Positions 25,004-34,136 of a stretch of DNA of 64,000 nt are shown one piece after another. This stretch comes from JAHEAO01 sp041633555. GTDB taxonomy: Bacteria; Pseudomonadota; Alphaproteobacteria; Rhodobacterales; Rhodobacteraceae. Location of the stretch: assembly GCA_041633555.1 (NCBI GenBank), contig JBFKFZ010000009.1:1-64000 (forward strand), read 5' to 3'. The notes under the pieces are model-generated. The model ran no database searches. It was not told the DNA's origin and saw nothing but the letters and a program-made list of their open reading frames with translations. The translations under genes and the position numbers were made by a program. Within the stretch, counting starts at the first letter, position 1. Each line of letters begins with the position of its first letter.

Positions 25004-25029
25004 TACAGGCGTCCCGCTTCCCAAATTCC

Positions 25030-25064
25030 AAACGGCCCGCGACAAAGAGAGTCGCAGGCCGTTT
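25030..25064 (-). terminator. Strong hairpin between leuA and mreB
   Basis: A 14-base stem, aaacggcccgcgac (25030-25043) with gtcgcaggccgttt (25051-25064), has one G-T wobble on the minus strand and a 7-base loop. It lies downstream of leuA and 27 bases before the mreB start. The arms end in A and T runs, as in bidirectional terminators, but no long T tract follows. It most likely ends leuA transcripts or insulates mreB. Confidence 0.6.
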
Positions 25065-25140
25065 GTCCTTATATGCGGGCTCTGCCTTGGGCGAAAGAGG
25101 CACAAGCACGTTATTCAGCGTGATGTTGCCACGTTGCCAG

Positions 25141-26718
25141 TCAAGATACGGACTTGTACGAAATCGACCTTCTGTCCGCATCGGGGCCAGCGCGCTCCCG
25201 CCGCACCAGAAGCCGGTTCAGCGCGTTGACATAGGCCTTGGCGCTGGCGACTACAGTATCTGTATCTGCGGCCTGACCCGTTGCGATCATGCCATCTTCT
25301 TCCATCCTCACGCTGACGGTTGCTTGCGCGTCAGTCCCTTCAGTAACCGCATGAACCTGATAAAGCTGCAATCTGGCATGATGTGGGAATAGCACTTTTA
25401 CTGCATTGAAGGTTGCGTCGACCGGCCCGTCCCCGTTCGAGGTTACACGCTTCTCTTCGCCGTCGATCGAGAGAATCAGGTCTGCCGACTGCGGCGCTTC
25501 GGTGCCGCAGATAACCCGCAGGAACTTTACCTGGATGCGTTCGGCATCGCTGTCCTGACTTGTATCGCGCATCAGCGCCAGAAGATCGTCGTCGTAAACC
25601 TCCTTCTTGCGATCGGCGAGTGACTTGAACCGCACGAAGACATCGTTCAATTGATTGTCGGCCAGTTCGTAGCCCAGATCCTTGAGTTTGGCGCGCAGGG
25701 CCGCCCGGCCAGAATGCTTTCCCATGACCAGATTGGTCTCGGTCAGGCCTACATCTTCTGGCCGCATGATCTCGAAAGTCTCGGCATTCTTCAGCATCCC
25801 GTCCTGATGGATGCCACTTTCATGCGCAAAGGCGTTCTTGCCCACGATGGCCTTGTTGAATTGCACCGGAAAGCCCGAGACCGTCGCGACACGCCGCGAG
25901 ATGTTCATGATCTTCGTCGTGTCGATTTTGGTCTCATAAGGCATGATATCGTTGCGCACCTTGAGCGCCATCACGACCTCTTCCAGCGCCGTATTGCCGG
26001 CCCGCTCACCCAGTCCATTGATCGTGCATTCGACTTGCCGCGCGCCGGCCTCGACCGCCGCGAGCGAATTTGCCGTCGCCATGCCCAGATCGTTGTGACA
26101 ATGCGTGGCGAAGGTGACCTCACCGGCACCCGGCACTTTCTCGATCAGCATCCGGATCAGATCAGCGCTTTCGCGTGGCGCCGTATAGCCGACCGTGTCC
26201 GGAATGTTGATCGTCGTTGCACCTGCCTTGATCGCGATCTCGACCACGCGGCAGAGATAGTCATGCTCGGTCCGGGTGGCGTCCATGGGCGACCATTGGA
26301 CATTGTCGCAGAGGTTGCGGGCATGCGTTACCGTCTCGTGAATGCGATTCGCCATCTCGTCCTTGTTCAGGTTCGGAATGGCGCGGTGCAGCGGCGAAGT
26401 GCCGATGAAGGTGTGGATGCGCGGCTGCCGCGCATGTCTGACCGCCTCCCAGCAGCGGTCGATATCCTTCATGTTTGCGCGGGCGAGACCACAGATCACC
26501 GAGGTCTTGGCAAGTTTAGCGATCTCGCTGACAGCCTGGAAATCGCCTTCGCTAGCGATCGGGAACCCGGCTTCGATAATATCGACGCCCATTTCGTCCA
26601 GTAGCCCGGCGATCTCCATCTTTTCATGATGGGTCATCGTCGCACCCGGGCTCTGTTCACCATCGCGCAGCGTTGTGTCGAAAATCAGGACGCGGTCCTG
26701 TTCAGCCATTTCACTCAT
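25141..26718 (-). CDS. leuA: 2-isopropylmalate synthase
   Basis: A 525-aa enzyme of the long LeuA type. The catalytic domain starts with IFDTTLRDGEQSPGATM, contains THCHNDLGMATANS with the metal-binding histidines and QVECTINGLGERAGNT, and ends with the C-terminal LeuA allosteric domain (about 385-505), which binds leucine for feedback inhibition. It condenses acetyl-CoA with 2-oxoisovalerate in leucine synthesis. The start is placed at ATG 26718, behind GAGAGA; an in-frame ATG at 26769 would add 17 residues that look non-conserved. A hairpin separates it from mreB downstream. Confidence 0.95.
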   Translation of the reverse strand: MSEMAEQDRVLIFDTTLRDGEQSPGATMTHHEKMEIAGLLDEMGVDIIEAGFPIASEGDFQAVSEIAKLAKTSVICGLARANMKDIDRCWEAVRHARQPRIHTFIGTSPLHRAIPNLNKDEMANRIHETVTHARNLCDNVQWSPMDATRTEHDYLCRVVEIAIKAGATTINIPDTVGYTAPRESADLIRMLIEKVPGAGEVTFATHCHNDLGMATANSLAAVEAGARQVECTINGLGERAGNTALEEVVMALKVRNDIMPYETKIDTTKIMNISRRVATVSGFPVQFNKAIVGKNAFAHESGIHQDGMLKNAETFEIMRPEDVGLTETNLVMGKHSGRAALRAKLKDLGYELADNQLNDVFVRFKSLADRKKEVYDDDLLALMRDTSQDSDAERIQVKFLRVICGTEAPQSADLILSIDGEEKRVTSNGDGPVDATFNAVKVLFPHHARLQLYQVHAVTEGTDAQATVSVRMEEDGMIATGQAADTDTVVASAKAYVNALNRLLVRRERAGPDADRRSISYKSVS

Positions 26719-27045
26719 CTGATTATCTCTCTCGATTCCTAGCTTTTGATCATGCTGGCGCTTGTCCACCCCTGAGCGGTCGCGCCAAAGGCACGCTCAG
26801 AGGCGGCTAAGAAGCAATAGAGCACAAAGCGGCAATACGCACCGGGCGTCACTGTAAAAGCCATGCTGGACCGCTTTGATCATGGGCCGGAACTATAGAG
26901 CGACACCGGAAAATGAAAACCCGAAAATGATGCGAGGGCCGCCCAACGCAAATCGCCGCTTTGAAGTGCCGGGTGGTTGAAGCGAGCGGCATTAGCAGAC
27001 TGGTTCGTCAGAGAGGGAAGGGGGAGCGATCGCCGTCGCCCCAGA
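26719..27045. other. Intergenic region between MORN gene and leuA
   Basis: About 327 bases with no gene seen. It should hold the leuA promoter on the minus strand. An inverted repeat (26769-26778 with 26794-26803; arms CCCCTGAGCG and CGCTCAGAGG, one wobble on the minus strand) lies 51 bases upstream of leuA, but no T run follows it and no leucine-rich leader peptide was found, so attenuation is not supported. Confidence 0.35.
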
Positions 27046-28491
27046 TCACTGGCTCGCAGGCTCGGCCTCGGCATCCGTCGTGTTCAGGGCACCGTTATCC
27101 CAGTTGCCGCTGGCTTCCTGCCCGGTGACATACCGGATCTTGCCTGCGCCCTGCCGTTTGCCGCCGACAAACTCGCCCTCGTAGATATCGCCGCTCGCAT
27201 AGGTTGCAATGCCTTTTCCGTCGATCTCGCCGTTCTTCCACTGGCCGAGATATCTAAAGCCATCCGGCATCGTGATCTCCCCTTCGCCTTCGCGAAGGCC
27301 GTTCGCGAACTGCCCGACATAGACGGTGCCGTCGGGATAGACAGCACGCCCGTTGCCTTCGCGCTTACCTTCAACCCAATCGCCGTCATACATATAGCCG
27401 TCGGGATAGGTCATCTTTCCCTGCCCGTGGTTCTGCGCGTTCTTGAATTCACCCTCATAGACCAGACCGTTGGAATAGGTGGCGATGCCCCTGCCCTCGA
27501 TCACGCCCGCATTCCATTCGCCTTCGTAGGAATTGCCGTCCGGGTAGTCGATCCTACCGCTGCCATGCGCGAGGTCTTCCTTGAACTGGCCCTCGTAGAC
27601 CGAGCCGTCAGGATAGGTTATCTTGCCGTCGCCTTCGATCCGGCCCTCGATCCAGTTGCCCTCGTAGAGATAGCCGTCAGATCCGGCAAATCGCCCTTGG
27701 CCATGTCGTTTGTCGCCGGCGAATTCACCTTCGTAGACGTCACCATTGGCATAGGTGACCTTGCCTCGGCCCAGCCTTTCCCCATTGACAAGCTCGCCCT
27801 CATAGATGTCGCCATTCGGCTGGGTCAGCTTGCCAGAGCCATTGATCTGTCCGCCCTTCCACGCACCGGTATAGGTCAGCCCGTCCGGCATCGTCAGCGT
27901 GCCCTCGCCGTCCCGCTCGTTCTGGGCCAATTCGCCCTCGTAGACCGCCCCGTCCGGATAGGTGATCCGGCCCAGACCTTCCTTGATGCCATTGACCCAC
28001 TCGCCCTCGTAGACGTAACCGTCGGGGCTCTCCATGCGGCCCTGGCCGTGATGCAGGGCCTCCTTAAAGCCGCCTTCGTACTTGACGCCATTGGCGTAAA
28101 CGGCAACCCCCGATCCGTTGATCTTGCCGTCCACCCAGTCGCCTTCATAGACGCCGCCATCGGCAAAGGTGATCCGGCCCGTGCCCTCGGGCTTCCCTTT
28201 GGCAAACGTGCCTTCGTAGATGGAGCCATTGGGGAATTTCGCGACGCCCTGACCTCGGATCTCACCTTCGACCCACTCACCGCTATATTCATAGCCACTG
28301 GGCAATATGTAGGTGCCCGTTCCGTGCTGTTTGCCGTCCTTGAAGGTGCCCTCGTAGACGCCGCCATCGTCGTATTGCTTGACGAGCACGTCACCCGATT
28401 GTGCGAAGCCTGCCCCCGCCATCGCCAGAAAGATCGCTGCGACAGCGGTTCCAAAGCCCATCGTCCTTGCAGTGTTCAATGGCAGTTTCAC
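27046..28491 (-). CDS. Exported MORN-repeat protein
   Basis: A 481-aa protein with an N-terminal signal peptide (about residues 1-30, ending near GAGFAQ-SGD). The rest is built almost entirely of 23-residue MORN repeats of the form VYEGEFxxGxxHGxGxxTYPDG. About 18 good copies and one degenerate last copy (EASGNW) can be counted between residues 40 and 470. The short C-terminal tail is acidic. MORN arrays form elongated beta sheets; in eukaryotes they bind lipids or act as scaffolds, while in bacteria their roles are mostly unknown. The protein stands alone, with nadE divergent on one side and leuA downstream. A periplasmic or surface scaffold role is inference. Confidence 0.93.
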   Translation of the reverse strand: MKLPLNTARTMGFGTAVAAIFLAMAGAGFAQSGDVLVKQYDDGGVYEGTFKDGKQHGTGTYILPSGYEYSGEWVEGEIRGQGVAKFPNGSIYEGTFAKGKPEGTGRITFADGGVYEGDWVDGKINGSGVAVYANGVKYEGGFKEALHHGQGRMESPDGYVYEGEWVNGIKEGLGRITYPDGAVYEGELAQNERDGEGTLTMPDGLTYTGAWKGGQINGSGKLTQPNGDIYEGELVNGERLGRGKVTYANGDVYEGEFAGDKRHGQGRFAGSDGYLYEGNWIEGRIEGDGKITYPDGSVYEGQFKEDLAHGSGRIDYPDGNSYEGEWNAGVIEGRGIATYSNGLVYEGEFKNAQNHGQGKMTYPDGYMYDGDWVEGKREGNGRAVYPDGTVYVGQFANGLREGEGEITMPDGFRYLGQWKNGEIDGKGIATYASGDIYEGEFVGGKRQGAGKIRYVTGQEASGNWDNGALNTTDAEAEPASQ

Positions 28492-28648
28492 CGCGGTTCC
28501 CCCTTGATTCCCGGCCTCCGCAATCGGATTTCGGATGCCGGATCAGCCTAGTAGACAGCGTTCATACTGACAACTTTTTTTGCCGATCAGGCGCTTTCCC
28601 TCACCGCCGGACCTGCTAAGACAAAGGCAGAACTGCGGGGTTTCCGAA

Positions 28649-30307
28649 ATGGCCAACACCTTTCGCCTGACACTTGCCCAACTGAACCCGACAGTAGGCG
28701 ATGTTGCAGGCAACGCCCAAAAGGCCCTGAACGCCTGGCACAACGGTAAGGCGGCGGGTTCGGATCTGGTGGCGCTGCCCGAGATGTTCGTCGCCGGTTA
28801 TCAGGCGCAGGATTTGGTGATGAAACCGGCATTCGGTATTGCCTGCCTTGATGCCATCCAGAAGCTTGCCAACGTCACAGCCGACGGGCCGGCCATCGGT
28901 ATCGGCGGCCCTCTGGCGGAGGCGGGCAAGCTCTACAATTGCTACTTCATTCTGCAGGGCGGCAATATCGCGGCAAAGATCCGCAAACATCGCCTTCCGA
29001 ACTTCGCGGTTTTCGACGAAAAGCGCGTCTTCGACCCTGCTCCGATTGCCGGACCGGTCCGCATCGGTGCTTTGCGGATTGGCATTCCGATCTGCGAGGA
29101 TGCTTGGGCCCCAGATGTTTGCGAGGCTTTGGCCGAAAGCGGCGCAGAGGTTCTTCTCGTCCCCAACGGTTCACCCTATTACCGCGACAAGTTCGACCGG
29201 CGGATGTCGACGATGGTCGCCCGCGTTGTCGAGAGCGAGCTGCCGATGCTCTATGTCAACACCGTCGGCGCGCAAGACGACCAGATGTTTGATGGTGGTT
29301 CCTTCGGGCTCAACCGGGGCGGCCGGCTTGCGATTCAGATGCCGTTGTTTGACGAAGCTCTCGAGCATGTCGATCTCGTCGAATCGACTGGCGGCTGGGT
29401 TGTCGCAGACGGTCCGAAAGCCTCGCACCCCGATGCGTGGGAGCGGGATTACCGCGTTATGGTGCAGGCCCTGCGCGACTACATGCTCAAATCGGGGTTC
29501 AGCAAGGTCCTGCTTGGTCTATCAGGAGGGATCGATTCCGCGCTGGTCGCCACGATTGCTGTAGACGCCCTTGGCGCTGACAATGTCCGTTGCGTGATGC
29601 TTCCTTCGGAATACACGTCCCGAGGTTCATTGGATGACGCCCTGTCGGTCGCCGAGGCTCTCGGCTGCCGCTATGATACCGTTCCTATTGGAAAGGCCCG
29701 GGATGCCGTCACTGCCACGCTTGCTTCGATCTTCGAAGGGACCGAACCGGGCCTGACCGAGGAGAATATCCAGTCTCGCCTGCGCGGCCTGCTCCTCATG
29801 GCGCTGTCCAACAAGTTCGGGGAAATGCTGCTCACCACCGGCAACAAGTCCGAGGTGGCCGTTGGTTACGCGACGATCTATGGCGATATGGCGGGCGGCT
29901 ACAATCCGATCAAGGATCTCTACAAGATGCGGGTGTTTGAAACCTGCCGCTGGCGCAACCGCAACCATCGCCCATGGATGAATGGCTCCGAGGGCATCAT
30001 GATTCCGACCAGAATCATTGACAAGCCGCCTTCTGCAGAGCTTCGGCCCGATCAGAAGGACGAGGACAGTCTGCCGCCTTATGAGGAGCTCGACGTGATC
30101 CTCGAACAACTTGTCGACCGCGAAGCGTCCGTGGCCGAGGTCGTTGCGATGGGATTTGACCGTGAGACCGTGAAAAAGGTCGAGAATCTCGTCTATGTCT
30201 CGGAATACAAGCGCTTCCAATCCGCGCCCGGACCGCGCCTGACGCCGCGCGCCTTCTGGCTTGACCGGCGTTATCCGATCGTCAATCGCTGGCGCGATCC
30301 AAGCTGA
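28649..30307 (+). CDS. nadE: Glutamine-dependent NAD+ synthase
   Basis: A 552-aa two-domain enzyme. The N-terminal nitrilase-type glutaminase domain has the catalytic triad E45 (LPEMF), K113 (KHRLPNFAVF) and C149 (IPICEDAW). The C-terminal synthetase domain has the ATP pyrophosphatase loop SGGIDS (292-297). It makes NAD+ from deamido-NAD+ using glutamine as ammonia donor. ATG 28649 is chosen because the family begins with a short LTLAQLNPTVGD strand right after it; an ATG at 28580 would add 23 unrelated residues. It is divergent from the MORN gene. Confidence 0.96.
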   Translation: MANTFRLTLAQLNPTVGDVAGNAQKALNAWHNGKAAGSDLVALPEMFVAGYQAQDLVMKPAFGIACLDAIQKLANVTADGPAIGIGGPLAEAGKLYNCYFILQGGNIAAKIRKHRLPNFAVFDEKRVFDPAPIAGPVRIGALRIGIPICEDAWAPDVCEALAESGAEVLLVPNGSPYYRDKFDRRMSTMVARVVESELPMLYVNTVGAQDDQMFDGGSFGLNRGGRLAIQMPLFDEALEHVDLVESTGGWVVADGPKASHPDAWERDYRVMVQALRDYMLKSGFSKVLLGLSGGIDSALVATIAVDALGADNVRCVMLPSEYTSRGSLDDALSVAEALGCRYDTVPIGKARDAVTATLASIFEGTEPGLTEENIQSRLRGLLLMALSNKFGEMLLTTGNKSEVAVGYATIYGDMAGGYNPIKDLYKMRVFETCRWRNRNHRPWMNGSEGIMIPTRIIDKPPSAELRPDQKDEDSLPPYEELDVILEQLVDREASVAEVVAMGFDRETVKKVENLVYVSEYKRFQSAPGPRLTPRAFWLDRRYPIVNRWRDPS

Positions 30308-30409
30308 GACCGATCTGTGCGTTCACGCACACATTTTCCGCTATTCAGCAGTTTTCGTGCGCCGTTGGAGATCCTATGCTTCTCTGGAATTGAGATACTG
30401 GAGGCTCAC

Positions 30410-31030
30410 ATGAACAACGTCAAACTCGCAATAATATTCTACTCGACTTACGGCACAAACCATGCGGTTGCCGAAACCGCCGCGAAAGCGGCCCGCAAAT
30501 CCGGGGCGCATGTGCGTCTCTTGCGGATCGCCGAAACGGCGCCGGAAGCGGTTGTCCGGGGCCAGGAGGCCTGGGCCAACCAACTGGAAAGCATGAAGGA
30601 TATTCCCGTAGTCTCAACCGACGACATGGAATGGGCCGACGCCTATCTGTTCATCGCTCCGACGCGGTTCGGTGGAATGCCTTCACAGCTGCGCGCCTTC
30701 ATTGACACGTTGGGCGGCCTCTGGTCGCAAGGCAAGCTTGCAGGCAAGGCAGTCAGTGCCATGACCAGCGCCGAGAACCCGCATGGCGGACAGGAAACAA
30801 CGATCCTTAGCCTTTACACCACGCTCATGCATTGGGGCACGGTGATCGTGGCCCCTGGCTATACCGATGATGCGGTCGGTGAGGCCGGTGGAAACCCCTA
30901 CGGCTTTTCGACCCAGCCCGGGCCGCTTGACAACAAGGCAAGTGCTGCGATCGCACATCAGACCAACCGGCTGGTCGCGGTCGCCGCGAAACTCGCCTTG
31001 CAGGGCCTTGTGACTGCCGAGGCGGCCTAG
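30410..31030 (+). CDS. Flavodoxin-fold NAD(P)H:quinone oxidoreductase, WrbA-like
   Basis: A 206-aa flavoprotein. The FMN phosphate loop is YSTYGTNHAVAETA (about 11-24), and the second and third FMN-binding loops are PTRFGGMPSQLRAFIDTLGGLW and SAENPHGGQETTILSLY. WrbA enzymes perform two-electron reduction of quinones and protect against oxidative stress. ATG 30410 follows a strong GGAGG. The stop codon forms a shared CTAG with the convergent kinase gene. Confidence 0.9.
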   Translation: MNNVKLAIIFYSTYGTNHAVAETAAKAARKSGAHVRLLRIAETAPEAVVRGQEAWANQLESMKDIPVVSTDDMEWADAYLFIAPTRFGGMPSQLRAFIDTLGGLWSQGKLAGKAVSAMTSAENPHGGQETTILSLYTTLMHWGTVIVAPGYTDDAVGEAGGNPYGFSTQPGPLDNKASAAIAHQTNRLVAVAAKLALQGLVTAEAA

Positions 31031-31980
31031 ATCTGGGTCAGTACGCACTTTGGCAACAGGCGCTCTGCATCCTCCACGGTGCAGAGCTGGGTCGCTTCGG
31101 TCAGCACCGCAGCGCTTGCCGCCGCCGTTCCGTGGCGCAGCGCTTCACTGATTTCCAGCCCCCGGGCCAGCGCGAGCGCAAAGGCCCCCACGAAGCTGTC
31201 ACCTGCGCCAACGGCGCTGACGATCTCGGTGATCGGGCAGGAACAGTGCATTGCCGTGCCGTCACTGACGAGCGTTGACCCGTCTGCCCCGCGGGCAATG
31301 ATCACAGTTTCGGCAACGCCTGCGCCAACCAGTTCCCCAGCAAAGGCAGCGCTGTCTTCACGGGTTGGTAGGTCGCGCCCCGCGAGATCCGAAGCTTCGC
31401 CAGAATCCATCCGCAAGACATTGATATTACAAGGATTGGTGACCAGCTCCCGGAGGGCTGCACCGGATGTGTCGGCCATCAGCCGCCCCCCGGTTCCGGT
31501 CAACCGGCCGACCAGCCGCGCGATAAGATCTTCTGCAGCGCCTGGGGGATTGCTCCCCGAGATAACCGCGATGCTGTCCCGACCGACGCGGGTCCTGATT
31601 GCGGCCAGTGCATCCTCTGTCATATCAGGGCTCCAGCTTGGTCCCGGCATGACAAAGCGATACTGAACCCCGCTCTTGCGTTCGGTCACCGCAAGGCTCT
31701 GCCTGGTCTCGCTTTTGACCGCGTAGGTTTCAAAGCGCAGTCCCTCAGTGGTCAGGAGGCTGGCCAGTTGCTGCCCGGTCGCACCGCCCAATGCCACGAA
31801 GGCAAGGCTGTCGCCGCCCAGATGCCGAATCGCGCGGGACACGTTGATGCCACCGCCACCCGGATCTGCTTGCGGCACTTCGCATCGCAGCTTCGGGCCT
31901 GGCCGCACTTGGTCGACGGCCGTCGAGATGTCGAGCGCCGGGTTCAAAGTGATCGTCATAATCTCCGTCATGTCGGCCAT
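31027..31980 (-). CDS. PfkB-family hexose-phosphate kinase (1-phosphofructokinase-like)
   Basis: A 317-aa ribokinase-fold kinase. The N-terminal TLNPALDISTAVDQVRPG and the DPGGGGINVSRAIRHLGG stretch are typical of the 1-phosphofructokinase/6-phosphofructokinase-2/tagatose-6-phosphate kinase group. The catalytic base is in VSAVGAGDSFVGAFALAL, the second PfkB signature. It phosphorylates a sugar phosphate; the exact substrate is unclear, since no fruA-type PTS gene is beside it. The start at ATG 31980 is preceded by AGAG; ATG 31959 close to the conserved TITLNPALD is another choice. Confidence 0.88.
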   Translation of the reverse strand: MADMTEIMTITLNPALDISTAVDQVRPGPKLRCEVPQADPGGGGINVSRAIRHLGGDSLAFVALGGATGQQLASLLTTEGLRFETYAVKSETRQSLAVTERKSGVQYRFVMPGPSWSPDMTEDALAAIRTRVGRDSIAVISGSNPPGAAEDLIARLVGRLTGTGGRLMADTSGAALRELVTNPCNINVLRMDSGEASDLAGRDLPTREDSAAFAGELVGAGVAETVIIARGADGSTLVSDGTAMHCSCPITEIVSAVGAGDSFVGAFALALARGLEISEALRHGTAAASAAVLTEATQLCTVEDAERLLPKCVLTQI

Positions 31981-32168
31981 CGCGCTCTTTGGATTGGTCT
32001 GACTGGCTCTCCGCCGATCAGACAAATCCAATTCCCGTCAGGTCGCAAGGCACCATCGGGCCAAACGGCCAATGTCTTGTGAATGAAGTGTGGGGTAACG
32101 GGCAGATTGCGCGGATATGGACAAAGCGTCGCCACTGTGAAAAACCGCCCTCCGTTCAGGAGATCATC

Positions 32169-33491
32169 ATGACTGTCACCCGCTTCGCTCCGTCGCCTAC
32201 CGGATACCTGCATATCGGCAACCTCCGCGCCGCCCTGTTCAATTACCTGATTGCGCGGAAGGCAGGCGGACAGTTCATCCTGCGTCTTGACGATACCGAC
32301 CCGGAGCGCTCGAAACAGGAATATGCCGACCAGATCCAACGCGATCTGGAATGGCTAGGCCTGACTTGGGACCGATACGAAAAACAGTCCGACAGGCTCG
32401 ACCGTTACAATGCCGCCGCCGACGAGTTGCGCGCCAAGGGCCGGTTCTACGAGTGTTTTGAAACGCCGACCGAACTCGATCTGAAGCGGAAGAAGCAGTT
32501 GAACATGGGCAAACCGCCAGTCTATGACCGTGCGGCTCTGGATCTTACCGAACCCGCCAAGGAGGAGCTTCGCGCCGAGCGCGGCCCCGGTCACTGGCGC
32601 TTCAAGCTCGACCACGAGCGGATCGAATGGACCGACGGGATATTGGGCGACCTCTCGCTCGATGCCGCTTCGGTTTCGGACCCGGTGCTGATCCGCGCGG
32701 ACGGTCAGTTTCTCTACACGCTCGCCTCGGTCTGCGATGATGTCGACTTTGGTGTGACCTATGTCGTCCGCGGTTCCGACCATGTCACCAACACCGCAAC
32801 GCAGATCCAGATCATCAACGCGCTCGGCGGCACACCGCCGCAATTCGCACATCACTCGTTGCTGACGGGACCACAGGGCGAGGCGTTGTCGAAACGCCTT
32901 GGCACTCTGGCGCTGAAGGACCTTCGCGAGCGCGGGATAGAGCCCATGGCGATTCTGTCGCTGATGGCTCGGCTCGGCTCTGCCGATCCGGTGGAACTGC
33001 GCGGCGACATGAGCGAACTGATCGAGGGTTTCGACATTTCGCGCTTCGGTTCTGCGCCGACGAAATTCGACCCCGATGACCTGCTGCCGCTAACCGCGCA
33101 CCACCTGCAATCTTTGCCCTATGCTGCGGTGGTTGAGGACGTGAAGTCCGTCGGTGTCCCTGCGGAAGCAGCCGAGCGTTTCTGGAACGTGGTGCGCGAC
33201 AATATCACCGTCAAGTCGGACATGGCCGACTGGTGGAAAGTCTTCAGGGGCGAAACTTCGCCGCAGGTCCCGGTTGAGGATCGCGAGTTCGTCGCAGAGG
33301 CGCTGGCGATGCTGCCACCCCTGCCATATGGCCCCGAAACCTGGTCGGAATGGACAGGGGCGGTGAAAGAGAAGACCGGGCGCAAGGGCAAGGCGCTTTT
33401 CATGCCGCTGCGACTGGCGGTCACTGGCCGCCCGCATGGACCGGAAATGGCTGACGTCCTGCCGCTGATGCAGGTTGCGCCCAAGGCCTGA
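32169..33491 (+). CDS. gltX: Glutamate-tRNA ligase, short form
   Basis: A 440-aa class I aminoacyl-tRNA synthetase. The HIGH motif is HIGN (15-18) in FAPSPTGYLHIGNLR, and the KMSKS counterpart is ALSKR (239-243). It is shorter than the 465-480-aa form. Alphaproteobacteria often carry two GltX copies, one of which charges tRNA-Gln with Glu for later amidation, so this may be either. The start is ATG 32169. Upstream it diverges from the pfkB-like gene. No promoter was identified. Confidence 0.94.
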   Translation: MTVTRFAPSPTGYLHIGNLRAALFNYLIARKAGGQFILRLDDTDPERSKQEYADQIQRDLEWLGLTWDRYEKQSDRLDRYNAAADELRAKGRFYECFETPTELDLKRKKQLNMGKPPVYDRAALDLTEPAKEELRAERGPGHWRFKLDHERIEWTDGILGDLSLDAASVSDPVLIRADGQFLYTLASVCDDVDFGVTYVVRGSDHVTNTATQIQIINALGGTPPQFAHHSLLTGPQGEALSKRLGTLALKDLRERGIEPMAILSLMARLGSADPVELRGDMSELIEGFDISRFGSAPTKFDPDDLLPLTAHHLQSLPYAAVVEDVKSVGVPAEAAERFWNVVRDNITVKSDMADWWKVFRGETSPQVPVEDREFVAEALAMLPPLPYGPETWSEWTGAVKEKTGRKGKALFMPLRLAVTGRPHGPEMADVLPLMQVAPKA

Positions 33492-33575
33492 GTTCGGATC
33501 GGGAACGCTGGGCCTGGCGGCGGTAACGGCGGTAGATCGGGCAACCAACCCGGATCACCTCCAGGATCGAGACCC

Positions 33576-34136
33576 TCAGATCAACCGCGATCCGAGGGCC
33601 TTGAGGTATTGATCGACCAGATCAGTCTCATCCGCCGTCAGCTGCCGGTGCCTGGAATAGACCGGATCACGCCGGTCGTTTCGCACCGGCGCTTCCCAGC
33701 CTTCGGTCGTGTCGAAGAACCTGCTCACGCCATCCTCGCCAAATTCCCGCAGATAGCCCTGCACGACGACATCCAGATAGCTCAGCAGGATCGGATGCAG
33801 CTCCGTCGGCGCACCATGCGCACCGTCCGGGATCGCATAGACCTGCACGACGGACCGCTCCACCGCTTCATGCCTCAATTGTTTCGCAATATCGGACCGC
33901 GCATATGCATATTCGCGGGCATCCAGCGCCTTCCAGTCGCCTCCCGGCACCAGTGCTGTCAGTCCGTCGATCTCGGATTGCTCGGCTCGCACCGAGGTCA
34001 GAAATGCCGCCGGTCGCAGGCTCGTATGTCGCCAGGCACGCCGCCAGCCGGTCAATACCGCCTTCCGGCAGTCCTGGAAATCATGCGTCGATCTGTTGAC
34101 CAGTGACCCATATCCAAAGAAGCAATCTTTGCTCAT
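33576..34136 (-). CDS. Gamma-glutamylcyclotransferase-like protein
   Basis: A 186-aa protein with the GGCT/AIG2-like fold. The N-terminal FFGYGSLVN is the substrate loop, ARSDIAKQL lies within the family core, and DAREYAYARSD-like sequence (about 72-82) carries the conserved Glu of the catalytic position. Bacterial members cyclise gamma-glutamyl amines or act on glutathione. ATG 34136 lies directly before the family start; the in-frame sequence upstream to 34334 has no family match. It is divergent from gcvT. Confidence 0.8.
   Translation of the reverse strand: MSKDCFFGYGSLVNRSTHDFQDCRKAVLTGWRRAWRHTSLRPAAFLTSVRAEQSEIDGLTALVPGGDWKALDAREYAYARSDIAKQLRHEAVERSVVQVYAIPDGAHGAPTELHPILLSYLDVVVQGYLREFGEDGVSRFFDTTEGWEAPVRNDRRDPVYSRHRQLTADETDLVDQYLKALGSRLI

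Noticed and set aside
26719..26803. Leucine attenuator upstream of leuA
   Set aside because: An inverted repeat is present, but no leader peptide rich in leucine codons and no T run were found.
27046..28491. CRISPR-like array
   Set aside because: The repeat is a coding tandem repeat of about 69 bases with no spacers; no cas genes are present anywhere in the window.
26977..28551. A 524-codon open frame on the plus strand, opposite the MORN gene
   Set aside because: It arises from the periodic codon use of the MORN repeats. Its product is low-complexity with no fold, while the minus strand encodes a clear signal peptide and repeat protein.
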